DNA of 64,000 bases, from assembly GCA_021030915.1 (NCBI GenBank), contig JAGEMR010000037.1, positions 177,206 through 241,205 on the forward strand. Reading direction: 5' to 3'. How positions within the stretch are numbered: position 1 is the first letter of the stretch; every line of letters starts with the position of its first letter. The translations under genes and the position numbers were made by a program. Under the pieces are notes generated by a model that worked only from the letters and a program-made list of their open reading frames with translations, had not been told where the DNA came from and made no database searches. Source of the DNA: Astrothelium macrocarpum (lineage: Eukaryota; Ascomycota; Dothideomycetes; Trypetheliales; Trypetheliaceae). Positions 26,301-36,946 of this stretch are shown in pieces.

Positions 26301-26661
26301 CTCGCTCCTGCACACATCCCACACAACCAACGACTACACTCCCTTCCTCGCCCACCTCAAGACGCTGCCGCCCTCCGCCGCCGACCTCGAGGTGCGCTCG
26401 CTCGACCCCGCAACGCCGTGTACAGAGTTGATATGCTTCGTGGCCGCGCTGACACAACGCCTGCGCGCCCACGCCGACTTCGAGCTCGTGCAGGCGTGGA
26501 TGACGGTGTTTCTGCGCGTGCATGCGGACGTGGTGGTGGCGGATGCGCGGCTGGCGGCCGCCGTGGCGGAGTGGCGCGAGGAGCATGGGAGGGAGACGAG
26601 GAGGTTGAGGGGGTTGGTGGGGTATTGTGGGGGGGTGGTGGAGTTTTTGAGGGGGATGTAG
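23378..26661 (+). CDS. UTP21: U3 snoRNP-associated WD-repeat protein Utp21 (WDR36 homologue)
   Basis: Four exons (23378-23506, 23561-25087, 25138-25443, 25492-26661) join to about 1043 residues. Utp21 is a scaffold of the UTP-B subcomplex of the small-subunit processome in the nucleolus and is needed for early 18S rRNA maturation. Repeated WD-type units (HDIRHDKPI, ITFWDLNSG, WLLSGSEDRAFWGW, IRVWDLPTGH) form two propellers. The Utp21-specific C-terminal domain starts near the ITLSLVPKARWQTLLHLDLI segment and ends in a helical tail. The start MPFVLSPSPS is the first in-frame Met of the joined frame. The last 550 bp are strikingly GC-rich. The 3' end converges on EMC10, 70 bp away. Confidence 0.93.
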
Positions 26662-26731
26662 ATGACCCGGGCGGTAGTGAATCAAGTTCTTTTTGTGCGT
26701 GGGTGATGTTGTGTTGAGGGAGGGAGGGGGT

Positions 26732-27397
26732 TTATTTTTCTCCGCCGCCGCCGGTGGCTGACAGGACTTGGAGGACGAGGAAGAGCGCGATGGCCCACCA
26801 ATACCTGTATGTGAATTAGTAAAAAGGTGTGGTTAGGATGAGAAATACAACGCACTTTTGAAGGAATGTTTTTTCTGGCTGCTTTTCTTCCACCTTGCCA
26901 TCTTGATTCAGAACCACCGGTTTATTGAGATGAGGCTGGGGACCTTGAACGGGTGGCTTCACGATTATTTCCAATCCTTCATCTGCCGTCGCCTTTTTTC
27001 CTTTGGCCGGCTTCTCCTCAGATGGGGCTGAGGTAGCAAAACCGACATGGAAGACATAACCGTGCTGATCGATATGGATTGTGAGCTGTTTTGCACGACT
27101 GCCTCCAAATTGAGATGCAGCTGTCACGACACCAAGCCAGTCCGCTGTTTTTGTATCGTAGAGTCCTACTCGTACTAGTTCCTCGGAAGACGATGGCGTG
27201 AGGCGGTGATATTTTTTGGCATTGGCAGTGAGCGATTGAGCATCATATGTGATATCGGCAAAGACCTGTGGCTTGGATTCGGACAGTGGCCAGGCGTAGA
27301 CGGTGATCTGTTGTGTCCCAGCCTCCGAAGCAGCGAGAGGCGCCAGAAGTGCGGGGATGAGAGAGAAGGCTGAGAGGAAGCGCATTTTAATTGTCAA
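26732..27397 (-). CDS. EMC10: ER membrane protein complex subunit 10
   Basis: Two exons (27397-26856 and 26804-26732, 51-bp intron) encode about 204 residues. The second Met, at 27385, begins a better signal peptide (MRFLSAFSLIPALLAPLAAS) and is the likelier start. A lumenal beta-rich domain follows, then one C-terminal membrane helix (YWWAIALFLVLQVLS) and a Gly-rich lysine tail, as in fungal EMC10. EMC is an insertase for tail-anchored and multipass ER proteins. The single long frame seems to lack the membrane helix; the helix appears only after splicing. Confidence 0.82.
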
Positions 27398-27709
27398 GGC
27401 AAGCTTTGCACAGAGGCGTTTGCTTCGTCCTTCTAGGGAAGAGTGATGCAGAATACAGTAGAGCGAGGGTGTGGATTTACTAAGCTCTGAAGAGTTGGTA
27501 CGCGGCCCCTGTCACTGCCCCTGCACGTAGAAACGGCACACCAATAAGCACTTGGACCTTACTTTAATTATAATTATATTAAACATTAAGAGAAATTAAA
27601 TTAGAAAAAACCTTAAAATAAAAAATATAAATATAAATAGAATCAAAACTCTAATTATAATTATATCCTAATTATAATAAACAATTTTTAGTTTTTTATA
27701 TATAAATAT
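27398..27709. other. Intergenic, AT-rich spacer
   Basis: Upstream region of EMC10 to about 27560, then A/T-only sequence typical of RIP-affected DNA leading into the solo LTR. No gene. Confidence 0.6.
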
Positions 27710-28021
27710 TGTCAGGTCTGAAGCCCTCGGCAGATCATAACACTAGCCCTAGGCCATAATATTGGCCTCTGACTGTCAGGGCGGTAATGGCAGTGGAGCT
27801 TATACCATTGCGTCAAAAGACCAGAATATTCGTCCTTCGGACGAATATGCTCCACACCGTATATATATTGCTGTACCGTGACACTGACAATTAGAATACA
27901 TCGTATAGCTTATTACCAATTTATCCTATTGTTTATATAAGGCCCTGATAGTATATAGCTTTTATATGCTATTATTTATCAATATTATTATACTCAGTTA
28001 TTCCAATCTATGAATCTGACA
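27710..28021. mobile_element. Probable solo LTR
   Basis: A 312-bp block starts TGTCAGGTCTG and ends ATGAATCTGACA, so it has the TG...CA form with a 6-bp terminal inverted repeat (TGTCAG/CTGACA). Inside are a GC-rich first half with a short palindrome (attcgtccttcggacgaat) and an AT-rich second half. This fits an LTR left after recombination, perhaps Ty1/copia type. No clear target duplication was found and the flank at 28021 is poly-A. No matching second LTR lies in the window. Confidence 0.5.
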
Positions 28022-28510
28022 AAAAAAAATAAAAAAAAAAAAAATTGAAATATTCTCTATTATTGTTATTTTAAATAATATAAGAATTTATGAATAAATT
28101 TTTATATCAATATCTCTATTTCTTGTGTAGTCATTTAGAAAAAATAAAAATACACTAATTTTGAGGTGATGGTGAAGTGGTGTTTGAGGGGACGCCCAAT
28201 CTTCCAGGAACGCCCGCGATCCAACAACTCCTCGAGCCAAGAGCACAGATCATGGTCAATAGCAAGAGCCATCATGAGATCCTAATGGTACGATACATGA
28301 GCGACTAGAGAGAAATTACCAAAGCTGGCTTTTCGCTTGATGATTGTTTCCAAAGTCCATACGTATTTTAATTGCTTCAAAGAAGAGTATGTAATTTAAA
28401 GTCTTTTCCAGATTTCAAGTCACGTAAATGATTTTGAAGCATTTTATCAATCAATGTCTGATATAGAATACCATTTATGCGCGCCACCGCCTTAACGGTC
28501 ATTACGACTT
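28022..28510. other. AT-rich spacer before the biosynthetic locus
   Basis: A poly-A rich stretch, then AT-rich sequence to about 28160 and non-coding sequence up to the P450 stop. No gene was recognised. Confidence 0.55.
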
Positions 28511-30085
28511 TCAACGGAAGGCAACCTTGACACCATTGTGGCTGCCCGTTACGAGCTTGAACTCCTCGACGTATCCTTTGATAGGATCTCGACAATCAAG
28601 GGTCTCGAACTTCTTCGCAAGTGAAGAAAGAATATAGAGTGTCTGGACAAGCCCAGTCTGTTGCCCAACACATATTCGTGGACCACCCCCGAAAGGTAGG
28701 AAAGTCCATGGCGGTGGCTTGAAATTGAGCCATCTTTCAGGGCGGAACTCATCAACATCCTCTCCCCAAACGTCTTTGCGCCGATGCAACGCTGCAATAT
28801 TCAAGACGACAAGATCGCCTTTCCGAATACTGATTGGACGTGATTCATCCTCGCCTCCGCCAAGAGGTAGGAACGTGTCTACAAGGGCCATGCGTTCCGT
28901 GAATGCCAGAGTCGGCAGGAGACGAGAGGACTCATTTACCACAGCCCTTAGATATTTTAAAGACTTCAAGGATTTCGCGAGAGGCTCGAATTCTGTCAGC
29001 GATAAGACGTCAGACTCCAGTACTTCCGCCCGCAGCTTAGCCCAGCAATTTGGGTCTCTTGCTAATAGGAAAGTGAGATGCGCAATATTGCCACTGACTG
29101 CACCCCTTGCTGCCAAGAGCGCATTCGTCACCTGTCCACGAATTGAGCGATCGTCCAGTCCTTGTTCAAGTAGATCTTCAGCAAACACATGTCTCATCGA
29201 CGGCTCTGACAATTTGCTCGGTCCTTCTGTATTTCGAAAAGCTCGACGCGCCTTCACTCTGCTCATGTTCTCTTCAACGAAAGTATGCACTATTTGGCAG
29301 GATTGATGGAATGATTTATCGCGGCAGAATATCTCCCAATGTGGCAACTCCATCCTCTTCGTCCCAACCAGGTCGCACCTGTCAAATGCTTCTATGACAC
29401 GATCAAATATAGGATTGACTTGACCATACTTCAATGCCCCTACAGGTTCTCCGAACAGAAGACTCGACCCTAGATCAAGGCCAAACCGATTTAAGAGGGG
29501 CTGGATGTCGATGGACAAGCCGTGAGCTGGGATGAACTCGATGAATTCCCGGCAAAGCGCTTGAAGGTTCTTGAAATCCGCCTCTCGCTTCTTGGAAAAC
29601 GTGTTTCTTATCATTGAGCGGGAAGCCTGCCAGGTGTGTCCATCTGTGGTTATGATGCCCTTTCCCGTGTATGGTTGCAACGCCCAATAGCGTACGGGTT
29701 CCATACCCCATTTTGGGAAATCCATTGCCCATATAGTTCTGAGGTTTGATGCCTCAACCGTCCAGATGACCCTTGGACCCCCTGGAGGTGAGCATTCGAA
29801 AGTACGGCGACTGCTGTCTCGAAAAGTCTTGATTATCTTGCCGGAATTTCTCCGCTGGTTCTGGAACGTCTCATATCCTCCGAAGAGTATATCTAGTAGA
29901 GTCGAAAAGCCGCCAAAATCCACTCGTAGAGGATTGCTCCCCTGTTCGTGGTCTCCAGTATTTGCTGCTCTCCCTAAACGACTTCGTCGAATGAGTCTGT
30001 AAACGAGTCGAATGATGATCAAGCCCGTTACGAGCCGTGTGAAGAGTGTCGCAAGCTCTAATTTGGGGACGAACGGAATTTCCAT
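28511..30085 (-). CDS. Cytochrome P450 monooxygenase with atypical I-helix
   Basis: An intronless frame of 524 residues, normal P450 length, with an N-terminal membrane anchor (LATLFTRLVTGLIIIRLVYRLI). Signature motifs are the K-helix ESSR (385-388), FRPERW, and the heme loop FGGGPRICVG with Cys472. General features resemble the CYP52/CYP539 alkane-type group. The I-helix region that normally reads A-G-x-D/E-T-T reads AARGAVSGN (about 325-333). It lacks the acid-Thr pair used for proton delivery to bound oxygen, so it may be an unusual oxidase or may have lost normal monooxygenation. It lies at the left edge of the RiPP-like locus and is a candidate tailoring enzyme. Confidence 0.9.
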   Translation of the reverse strand: MEIPFVPKLELATLFTRLVTGLIIIRLVYRLIRRSRLGRAANTGDHEQGSNPLRVDFGGFSTLLDILFGGYETFQNQRRNSGKIIKTFRDSSRRTFECSPPGGPRVIWTVEASNLRTIWAMDFPKWGMEPVRYWALQPYTGKGIITTDGHTWQASRSMIRNTFSKKREADFKNLQALCREFIEFIPAHGLSIDIQPLLNRFGLDLGSSLLFGEPVGALKYGQVNPIFDRVIEAFDRCDLVGTKRMELPHWEIFCRDKSFHQSCQIVHTFVEENMSRVKARRAFRNTEGPSKLSEPSMRHVFAEDLLEQGLDDRSIRGQVTNALLAARGAVSGNIAHLTFLLARDPNCWAKLRAEVLESDVLSLTEFEPLAKSLKSLKYLRAVVNESSRLLPTLAFTERMALVDTFLPLGGGEDESRPISIRKGDLVVLNIAALHRRKDVWGEDVDEFRPERWLNFKPPPWTFLPFGGGPRICVGQQTGLVQTLYILSSLAKKFETLDCRDPIKGYVEEFKLVTGSHNGVKVAFR

Positions 30086-31062
30086 ATTGCTTTCCTGCTG
30101 CCTAAGTCAGCTTTGGGTGGCGACGATAAATTTGGAGATGTCTACAGTGGACACCACAAAGTGGAGGAGAGCCCGGGCTAGATGCAACTGCCCTTCCAGC
30201 AGTCATGAGGGGAAGACCACACAATCGCCTCCCACTGACATCACCAATATGATCCCGTGTCGACCATGTTTTATTTCGTTCAATGGGAATGCGTCCAATG
30301 TCCGCTGCGTCGAGCTATGGAATCGCCCAACAATGCATACATGTTCAGATGCGTCTAGTTTAATGGCGTGCGTACGTCTGCCGGTCAATTGACACAAATC
30401 TGTGATATCTATGTCATTTGGGATCCTTCTGAACTGTGCATATGCATGGGAGGTGCGGGTCCGTTGGACACTCACCTACACGAAGCAAAATGCAACGCTA
30501 CGGAACTTATGGAAATCATTTCAGCCAAAGAAAATGATAAACTTCAAAGCAAAAGCCGTTTCAAGGCAGATCTGCGATGTTTCCGCGCTAATGTAGAAGT
30601 GCCAAGGGTATGCAGTTGTCGGCCAGCGGACGAGGAGTACTATCTAGGCCGCGAGAGACATATGCATCATGCATGATAACTCAGAACAAACGCCCTGCAT
30701 ATCTAATCTCAGATCGAAATTTCAGGCATAGTACTTTACCGCATTCCTCTGCGTACTGACTAGAGGCGCATTTCCAATTAAAGACTAGGTGATTTATGAG
30801 TGTTCTATCTGGTCCGTAAGGCTTTTTCAAACTCAATATTGGCATTATACTGAGTATCTTTTTATAGTGATAATATAATTATAAATTATATTAGATTAAT
30901 AAAAAATAAATAATTGATAAAATAGAGAGCTTAAATACTACTATATAATCAGATACTAAATCTGTCAAACAACTTGATTTTCACGGCATTTCCACGGTGC
31001 CAATTAAAGACTAGCCCGCGAACAAGTGGACAGAATATTGGATGTGGCTTGGTAGTTTCAAA
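30086..31062. other. Intergenic region with short AT-rich patch
   Basis: Between the P450 start and the methyltransferase stop. Short frames on both strands show no domains. 30860-30960 is an AT-rich patch. A roughly repeated phrase, 'gcatttcca(c/a)...ccaattaaagactag', occurs near 30770-30788 and 30985-31013, suggesting a small duplicated segment flanking the patch. Confidence 0.5.
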
Positions 31063-32643
31063 TTATGCCTCTACTAGTTTAACCTCGATTAGGCCAAAAG
31101 CGGACTTGGGAGGCTGGACCACATTTGTGATCTTGAGTCTCTTATCAACCCCTGTCAAAAGGTTCTGCCAATCCTCAAGATCACGCTCCTTTCCATTCGC
31201 CCATGCCAGCATTGCTAAATCGAAGCCCCTGACCACCGTATTGATTAGCGATGTCCCTTCATCAACCATAATTTGCTCTTACCGTGATAGCGACTCGCGA
31301 GCCAAAGGAACCGTGCCGGGCTCTGGCAGGATCTGTTCCATAATCAAAATCACAGACTTCTTGCTAAGTGCTGGCACAATAGCAGCCAGGATTCGTGACG
31401 CGTATTTGTCACTCCAGTCATGGAGAATTTGACGAAGAAAATACACACTCGCTTTATGTATTGGCTGTTCAGTGAAGAAGTCATGCGCCATAAAGGTGAC
31501 ACGATGTCCACTGTTTGTAGGAAGAGATCGTCGCCCTTCTTCAATCACTTCGGGAAAATCCTGAACAACGCACTCCATTGCGGGATATCTCTGGGCTACT
31601 GCGACGCTGTAGTAAGTTGTTAGTATCAGTTTATCTATGTAGCAACAGTCACGTGGATTTTGGATTGCAGGCTTACGATGCAGTACCATGAGAACCGCCA
31701 ATGTCCACGAAGTTACCAACTTCAAACTTGCTGAAGTCATAATTGTCAACAAGATGGCTATAGCTGAATGCTGGATCCATAGTAAAAAGCGTCATCGCAT
31801 CGCCAAAGCGTTTAGCTCTTGCTGGCTGTGTCGAATACCATTTAAACGCTGGAATATCCGTGTCAAAAGCTAGGCTAAATCCCTAGTATTCTATCAACTA
31901 TATTCAACTCAAGAATATGATCACATAAACTTACCGTATTGTTGGGCTCTTGAGAATTTGGCCATTTCTTTATCGCATCGCTCACCTATCACAAAGGTTA
32001 ATGATGCCATGGTCGAAGGGAGTAGATAGTCTTTATTACTTTAGTAGCCGATGGCCAAAGCTCTCCCAATACCATGCCAAGCCACTGCCGCATCAGAGGC
32101 GAGTCTGCTAGTATCTTCGAGGCAGCAGTATGCTTTATAGTGCCCTTTGGTTCTTCCTTGAACAGAGACGCGGTGCACGCATGTCGCATGACCCTTTTCA
32201 CTATGTCTTCGTCCAAGTGACACGCCTCGGCGAGTTGTGCAAAGGTCCTGCCTTCTTCTTTGGGAATCTTCTCAGCGATTCCTTGCTCGATGATGACGTG
32301 GTGGCTAACCCAAGCATTGTGCCTTAAGCCCTAAAAAGTTTGTTTCAGCGCTTTGCCAACTTTGCTTCTTGCGCATTCGAGGTCTACTAACTATGTTGCC
32401 CATAAGAATGGCTTCTGGACCCCCTACTGTACTTTGCAGTTCTGTCGTAAGTTCGGCGATCGTCTGTCGGGCTTTTGTTGCAACAGCGTCATGTTTCAAT
32501 GGTTCTGACACACCATTTTCTAGAGAAATCGGTTCTGTCGCAAGTTCGGCAACGCGCTCGGAAAGTTTAGCAGCGTTTGCCTGTATAATGTTCGAGATTT
32601 CAAAGACACGGTCTATTTGGGGAGACTTCTTGGCCAGTGCCAT
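31063..32643 (-). CDS. SAM-dependent O-methyltransferase (COMT-like), copy 1
   Basis: Six exons (32643-32392, 32330-32040, 31985-31935, 31882-31677, 31606-31283, 31228-31063) join in frame to 429 residues, the length of fungal class II O-methyltransferases. A winged-helix dimerisation region comes first. The SAM site DIGGSHGTA lies at about 258-266. The catalytic motif ILHDWSD has His329 as the general base, followed by LIMEQILP. The unspliced frame shows a stop after LSR, but a 54-bp intron (31229-31282) restores RGFDLAMLAW, so the gene is intact. Within this locus it is a candidate for methylating phenolic Tyr or carboxyl oxygens of the peptide (inference). Confidence 0.9.
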
Positions 32644-33068
32644 AGCTCTGTCCCGGAATGATCGGGTGGCGTGTCTCAGCGGAACGGTCAAATAAAGCAC
32701 GAATCTGTGAGATTCTTGAGTCGAGCAGAAATTTGGGGAAAGCACAGCTTTATGCACTATCTTCTTTGGCCAGAGTCACATGATACCAGCTGTCTCAGAC
32801 TCGCATTATTATGCCTGATTGCTTCAAGCCTAGAACGAATGGCATTTGCTAGTACTTCTATATCTAGTATACAAATGGAATTCTGAAGGTGCTGCTAAAT
32901 TATGGCACTCATAATGTCGCTATTATACAAAGCCAATGACTCAAATCCACTTGCCAATTTGGCACACGGGAGCACGAGACTTTGGTAGGGCTTAAGCTCT
33001 GCTTGAACTCGGCTATATTAGATGTTATCTCAACTGATCTGATTTCAATGGAATTGCTGCTTCCAAGA
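32644..33068. other. Intergenic region upstream of the methyltransferase
   Basis: About 425 bp between the methyltransferase start and the stop of the next minus-strand gene. An upstream in-frame Met exists at 32757, but the downstream Met at 32643 starts the conserved region. No other feature was seen. Confidence 0.5.
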
Positions 33069-34386
33069 TCAGACGCCTTGATGTTCTGTCAGCTTAACTT
33101 CCCGTTCTACATTTATCACACTGTCATAATGCCTCCCTACGGACTCAGGATACTTCATATCCGTAATGCCCTCCTTCCTTGAGGAATTGCCATAGGTGTT
33201 GGCATAATTTCCAAGTTCCATCCATCCTGCTTTATTATGGAGATTAGTCTCGCTGTTTGTATCTCGGGTTCGTGAGCCTTCTCCGTGCGATGTGAAAGAG
33301 GCCCCGTATGTTGATCTTCCTGTCACGTCGCTTATCGACACGACTAGCCTGCGGAGATTTTTGAAGGGTAGACTTCGTGCCGCCATCTCCAACATAGGTC
33401 TCATAGCGATCAAACATGCGGCAACAAGGCACATACCCGGCTCGATAATACTCCACACTGCTCCGATGGTGGCACCCCCTAGCAAGAAGATCAGATGGAT
33501 ACTTCTAGATGATCTTCGCCAAAGAAGAAGGCACTTACATATTATGTCGCCCCCTGGTGCGTCTTTACCTTCGGCAAAGAGGGATAATCGGTAACAAGAT
33601 CCAATGATGCCAACGCTACCAGCTAGGAATATAGCAATAACACCAGCCTTTCGACTCCAGGGCATCTGTAGCCTATACAAAGTGGGCAATGGAATAAGCA
33701 TGATGCAGATATCAGCGAAGACGTTTGGAATATTGGCCACTATAAAATATGCCTTCCAATTGATACAATGTCCAGGTACTGATTGATCCCAGAAGGCCTT
33801 GATTGGGATGCATAGGATTGTACTTGGCACCAATAAACCTATCGCATTGGCTACGACAAATGCAAACAGCAGCCAACAGAGCATGCGTATTTTACCTTTA
33901 CTGAAAATCCGCAGGTAAAGGCCGATGATTGACAGCTTGGGGAAGGTGACGGCAGGGGTATAGATGAGTCCGAGAGCCCAAACTGAATGAAAGACAAGAG
34001 AGAGTCCACCAGGACCTTGTTGGAATAGAATTGCATCAACATGCCGGCCCATATTCTGGTTCTTCGTGCACCTTTTAGTATATTAGACTCAACGTATATG
34101 CCGCAACAATGGGGGGATATCACTGACAGATGATGTATCCGCACAATGCGATGAAGCAGATGTATGCTGGTATGATGAAGGTATCGTCCCATCCCCATGG
34201 AATTGCGCCTTTATGTCGGCGTGATATGAATCGGAGAGTCACAAGAACGGTACTAACAATGACGAAAATGGGCGCCACAACATAGATACCTGAGGTATTT
34301 TGCTGTTCAAGATAACCTGGCGGAAAAGGCGGGCTATGCATCATCGGCGGAGCGGCCATGAAGATGAGAGGCACTTGAAAGCTCAC
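33069..34386 (-). CDS. Rhodopsin-domain integral membrane protein (SAT4/Pth11-like), inside the cluster
   Basis: Three exons (34386-34124, 34071-33539, 33478-33069) join in frame to 401 residues. It has seven hydrophobic segments and family marks such as FPKLSIIGLYLRIF, the CINWKAYFIVANIPNVFADICIM segment and WSIIEPGMCLVAACL, then a hydrophilic tail. A Met at 34359 is an alternative start. The 60-bp intron (33479-33538) restores the expected DIIWGATIGAVW. The family is of unknown biochemical role in metabolite clusters, though SAT4-like proteins recur in them. Confidence 0.85.
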
Positions 34387-35293
34387 ACCAGCGGTAGAGC
34401 TACCTTTAATTCGTTTTCTCTTTCAATGGCCAACATCTATCGATTGCAATCCACGGCGGCGCCAACAAAACTCTGAGTCGTTCCAAGAAATCAAGAAATA
34501 TCAAGCACCCTCGAAACACTGAGTAGACTGCCATGCTAGGAATGCATCGCTGGGAGAGTGGAACTGTTGGTGACGCAAGCCGGCATAGCTGTAGCCTTGT
34601 GCTTCTTGCGTTTCTTTGGGCGTGGGACTTTCCCCGACTATGTACACCACCCAGGCGCAGCCGATTGTCATGTACTGAATGATCAGCGCATCCTTGAGAG
34701 CCGTCCGAGGCCGTGCATATCTGATCCGATTGGATTAGCAGATGGTTTCGAGGGATAATTGTAAGCAACGGGCCAGATAAGGTGCGATCTGTAAAAGATC
34801 GTTAAAGTTGTACGAATGGGAGAATATCTAACCAGCCCCGGTAGTCTTCGATTTATAGGATTTTCCTAAAGTAGCTTGACTTCATGATCTACGGCGCTGT
34901 CAATCGGGGATGATCCCTCAACCTACTTAGTCTTTTGACGATGAAGGAGGTGCCAAGACGATGACCGACCGAGCCGAGGAGGCGGCGCGTCCCGCGCGCC
35001 TTGTCTTTCCTGCACACTCATCCTGACCATTCTACCTTTCCGTCAGTGCCACGATCTGCAAGGCTTTCCGGAGACAGGGATCAATCATGCATGCTGGATT
35101 TGCCCTTTCGCCGTGTTTGGGGATACTCTCGCTCCCGCAACAACTGGCGAAAAGCAGCAAGTGACTCTACCAATCAGCACCGTAGCTGCTGCGTGCTTGA
35201 TTCAGCTCCGTGGCTTGCTTTTTGTAGCCTTCCCTGGTCCATCAACTCCCGTGGAAGACAAACATTGAAGCATCTGTTCTCTGTTTATGAATC
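34387..35293. other. Intergenic region with a possible coding relic
   Basis: The minus strand at about 34555-34720 reads a coding-like stretch (DALIIQYMTIGCAWVVYIVG). A possible acceptor (tttacag) near 34800 precedes it, but no complete gene could be built. It may be the 3' end of a decayed gene. The rest serves as promoter space for the divergent membrane-protein and UstYa-like genes. Confidence 0.35.
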
Positions 35294-36142
35294 ATGGATA
35301 GAGTTTCATTGACTCGGACTTCAGAAGACTCTGTGAAACTACCATTCCTTAGAAACGAACAGAGGGATGATGCCTTCGGATCCCAAAGCCCAGTGAAAGC
35401 CACGGAAACTACATTGCAAAAGTCGTGGAGGGTTAGCAAAATCTACTTGTTCCATTTCAGCCTTATTTTCATCTATACATCGGCATTCGCTCTCTATCAT
35501 CAGAATACCAAGCAAGATGCACAAATTTTCCCATCAAGCCTACCGCATGGCGTCGAATTACAAAGAGCACAAGTTGTGTTCCACAACATTAGTAGTGGTA
35601 AGACGGCCTTTGCTGGCCCGGCGCCAAATTCTACAATTGATGCAGCATGGGATAAACTTATGACCCCGGTGTATATGCGCGTTTCAGCAGCAGAACTGTC
35701 GCCAGCGGAATCTGTGAACTTGCCTGAAGGAGGGGGAAAACTTGTGTGGATGGGAGTCTTTCATGAGCTCCATTGTATAAGGATGCTTCGCGAATGGATC
35801 TATAAGGACCACTATCATTCACATAGCGCCCAAGACGACCTAGTTCATTTAGCTGCCCACGCAGGTGAGTGTTGTTGTTCTTGCAGTGGCACCGGTCTTC
35901 ATATGCTGACCGACTGAAAAGACCATTGTCTAGAGATATTACGGCAATCTTCAATGTGCCATGGAGATCTTTCTTTCACGACGTTTGAATGGGTCACTAG
36001 ACATTCAAGGCCTATGTTCAACGCAAGCGCGTCTTCGCATACCTGCGTCAATTGGAGAATCATGATGCAATCTTTGGAGGATAGAGTTGTGCCTCTGGAT
36101 GAAGTCCTCCGCCTTAGAAATCCTTTGTTGCATAGCATATAG
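35294..36142 (+). CDS. UstYa-family (DUF3328) protein A, degenerate second motif
   Basis: Two exons (35294-35864, 35934-36142; 69-bp intron) give 259 residues. It is a type II membrane protein with one helix at about 47-68 and a lumenal domain with N-glycosylation sites (HNISS, NSTID). UstYa-type proteins oxidatively cyclise Tyr-containing core peptides in dikaritin pathways. Their two HxxHC motifs are thought to bind copper. The first motif is intact (HELHC, 157-161). The second, before EILRQSSMCHGD, reads HLAAH (185-189): the second His and the Cys are displaced or lost. It may be a partner subunit instead of a complete enzyme. It faces UstYa protein B tail to tail, only 39 bp apart. Confidence 0.88.
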
Positions 36143-36181
36143 TGATCAAAAAGCAACGCAATCCGTTATTTCACCACCAGT

Positions 36182-36946
36182 CTATCCTACGGTCTCGCTT
36201 ACGACATGCTGATCTTGGGTGTAGTTAAAACCTTCCCACTGACTTACCCATTCTGTCAGCTGATCCCAATCTTGGCATGAATGCATTGTTCCAAAGCCGG
36301 TCACCCCCCCGACTGTCTGGTTCTTGACCTCTATCGTCAGATCTGGATTACATATCAGACTCTGCCTAAGTAGATCAATACAGTGGCGGATGTGAGAGGG
36401 TGAGGCCATCATATCCAACTCATCAACATTTAGAGTGCTGATCTTTGCATCTGTAGCAGCATCGAATAGAGCCCAATATCCTAGACGTATACCGTTCTAA
36501 TAAACATTAGTGTACTTGATAAAGTCTTGTGAGCTCTGACACCAAAAGCGTACCAGACAGTGTAGTTGGTGAAAAACAGAAAGGGCCGAACGTTCAGGCG
36601 CAATATCAGGGTGTATGAAGAAACCCCCTTGCCGAGGAAATAAGGCGTCCCATAGCCCGTTGGTAGTGTTGGAGGGCGCTTCTCCATAAATTCGCTCGTA
36701 CTTAAACATCTTCATTTCGTTGCGCACTACAATTCAAAATCAGTCGTCGCACATATTTACCTCGATAAGCTCACGTTGCGGTATGCCCGGAGGCCTATGG
36801 ACAGTCGCTAAGGAGTCTATGATGCTTCTTTGAGAGAACATTACAGATCCGATGATGAAGCCGCCCAGAAAATACAAGACACCAAAGTTTGACCAAACAC
36901 CTTTGCGCTTAGACGGAACAGAGAGATATCTGTCCGAACTCGACAT
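36182..36946 (-). CDS. UstYa-family (DUF3328) protein B, both HxxHC motifs intact
   Basis: Three exons (36946-36775, 36726-36554, 36496-36182) give 219 residues. One membrane helix (FGVLYFLGGFIIGSVMF) is followed by the family domain: NEMKMFKYERIYGEAPSNTT, HQLHC at 110-114, HIRHC at 150-154 followed by IDLLRQSLIC, and the terminal GVTGFGTMHSCQDWDQLTEW. An intron falls directly after the first motif, as in many homologues. The donor of intron 1 could be GTGAGC (chosen, since it keeps frame) or a nearby GTAAAT. It is the best candidate for the crosslinking oxidase of the precursor peptide at 39986-40413. Confidence 0.9.

Noticed and set aside
26278..26685. Antisense frame over the end of UTP21
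   Set aside because: A GC-rich shadow of the UTP21 C-terminal domain, with proline/histidine runs and no domain.
31229..31282. Apparent premature stop in O-methyltransferase copy 1
   Set aside because: A 54-bp GT...AG intron removes it and restores the conserved RGFDLAMLAW segment in frame.
34406..34768. Minus-strand 120-codon frame
   Set aside because: Low-complexity translation; the more coding-like reading is another frame, but neither yields a complete gene.
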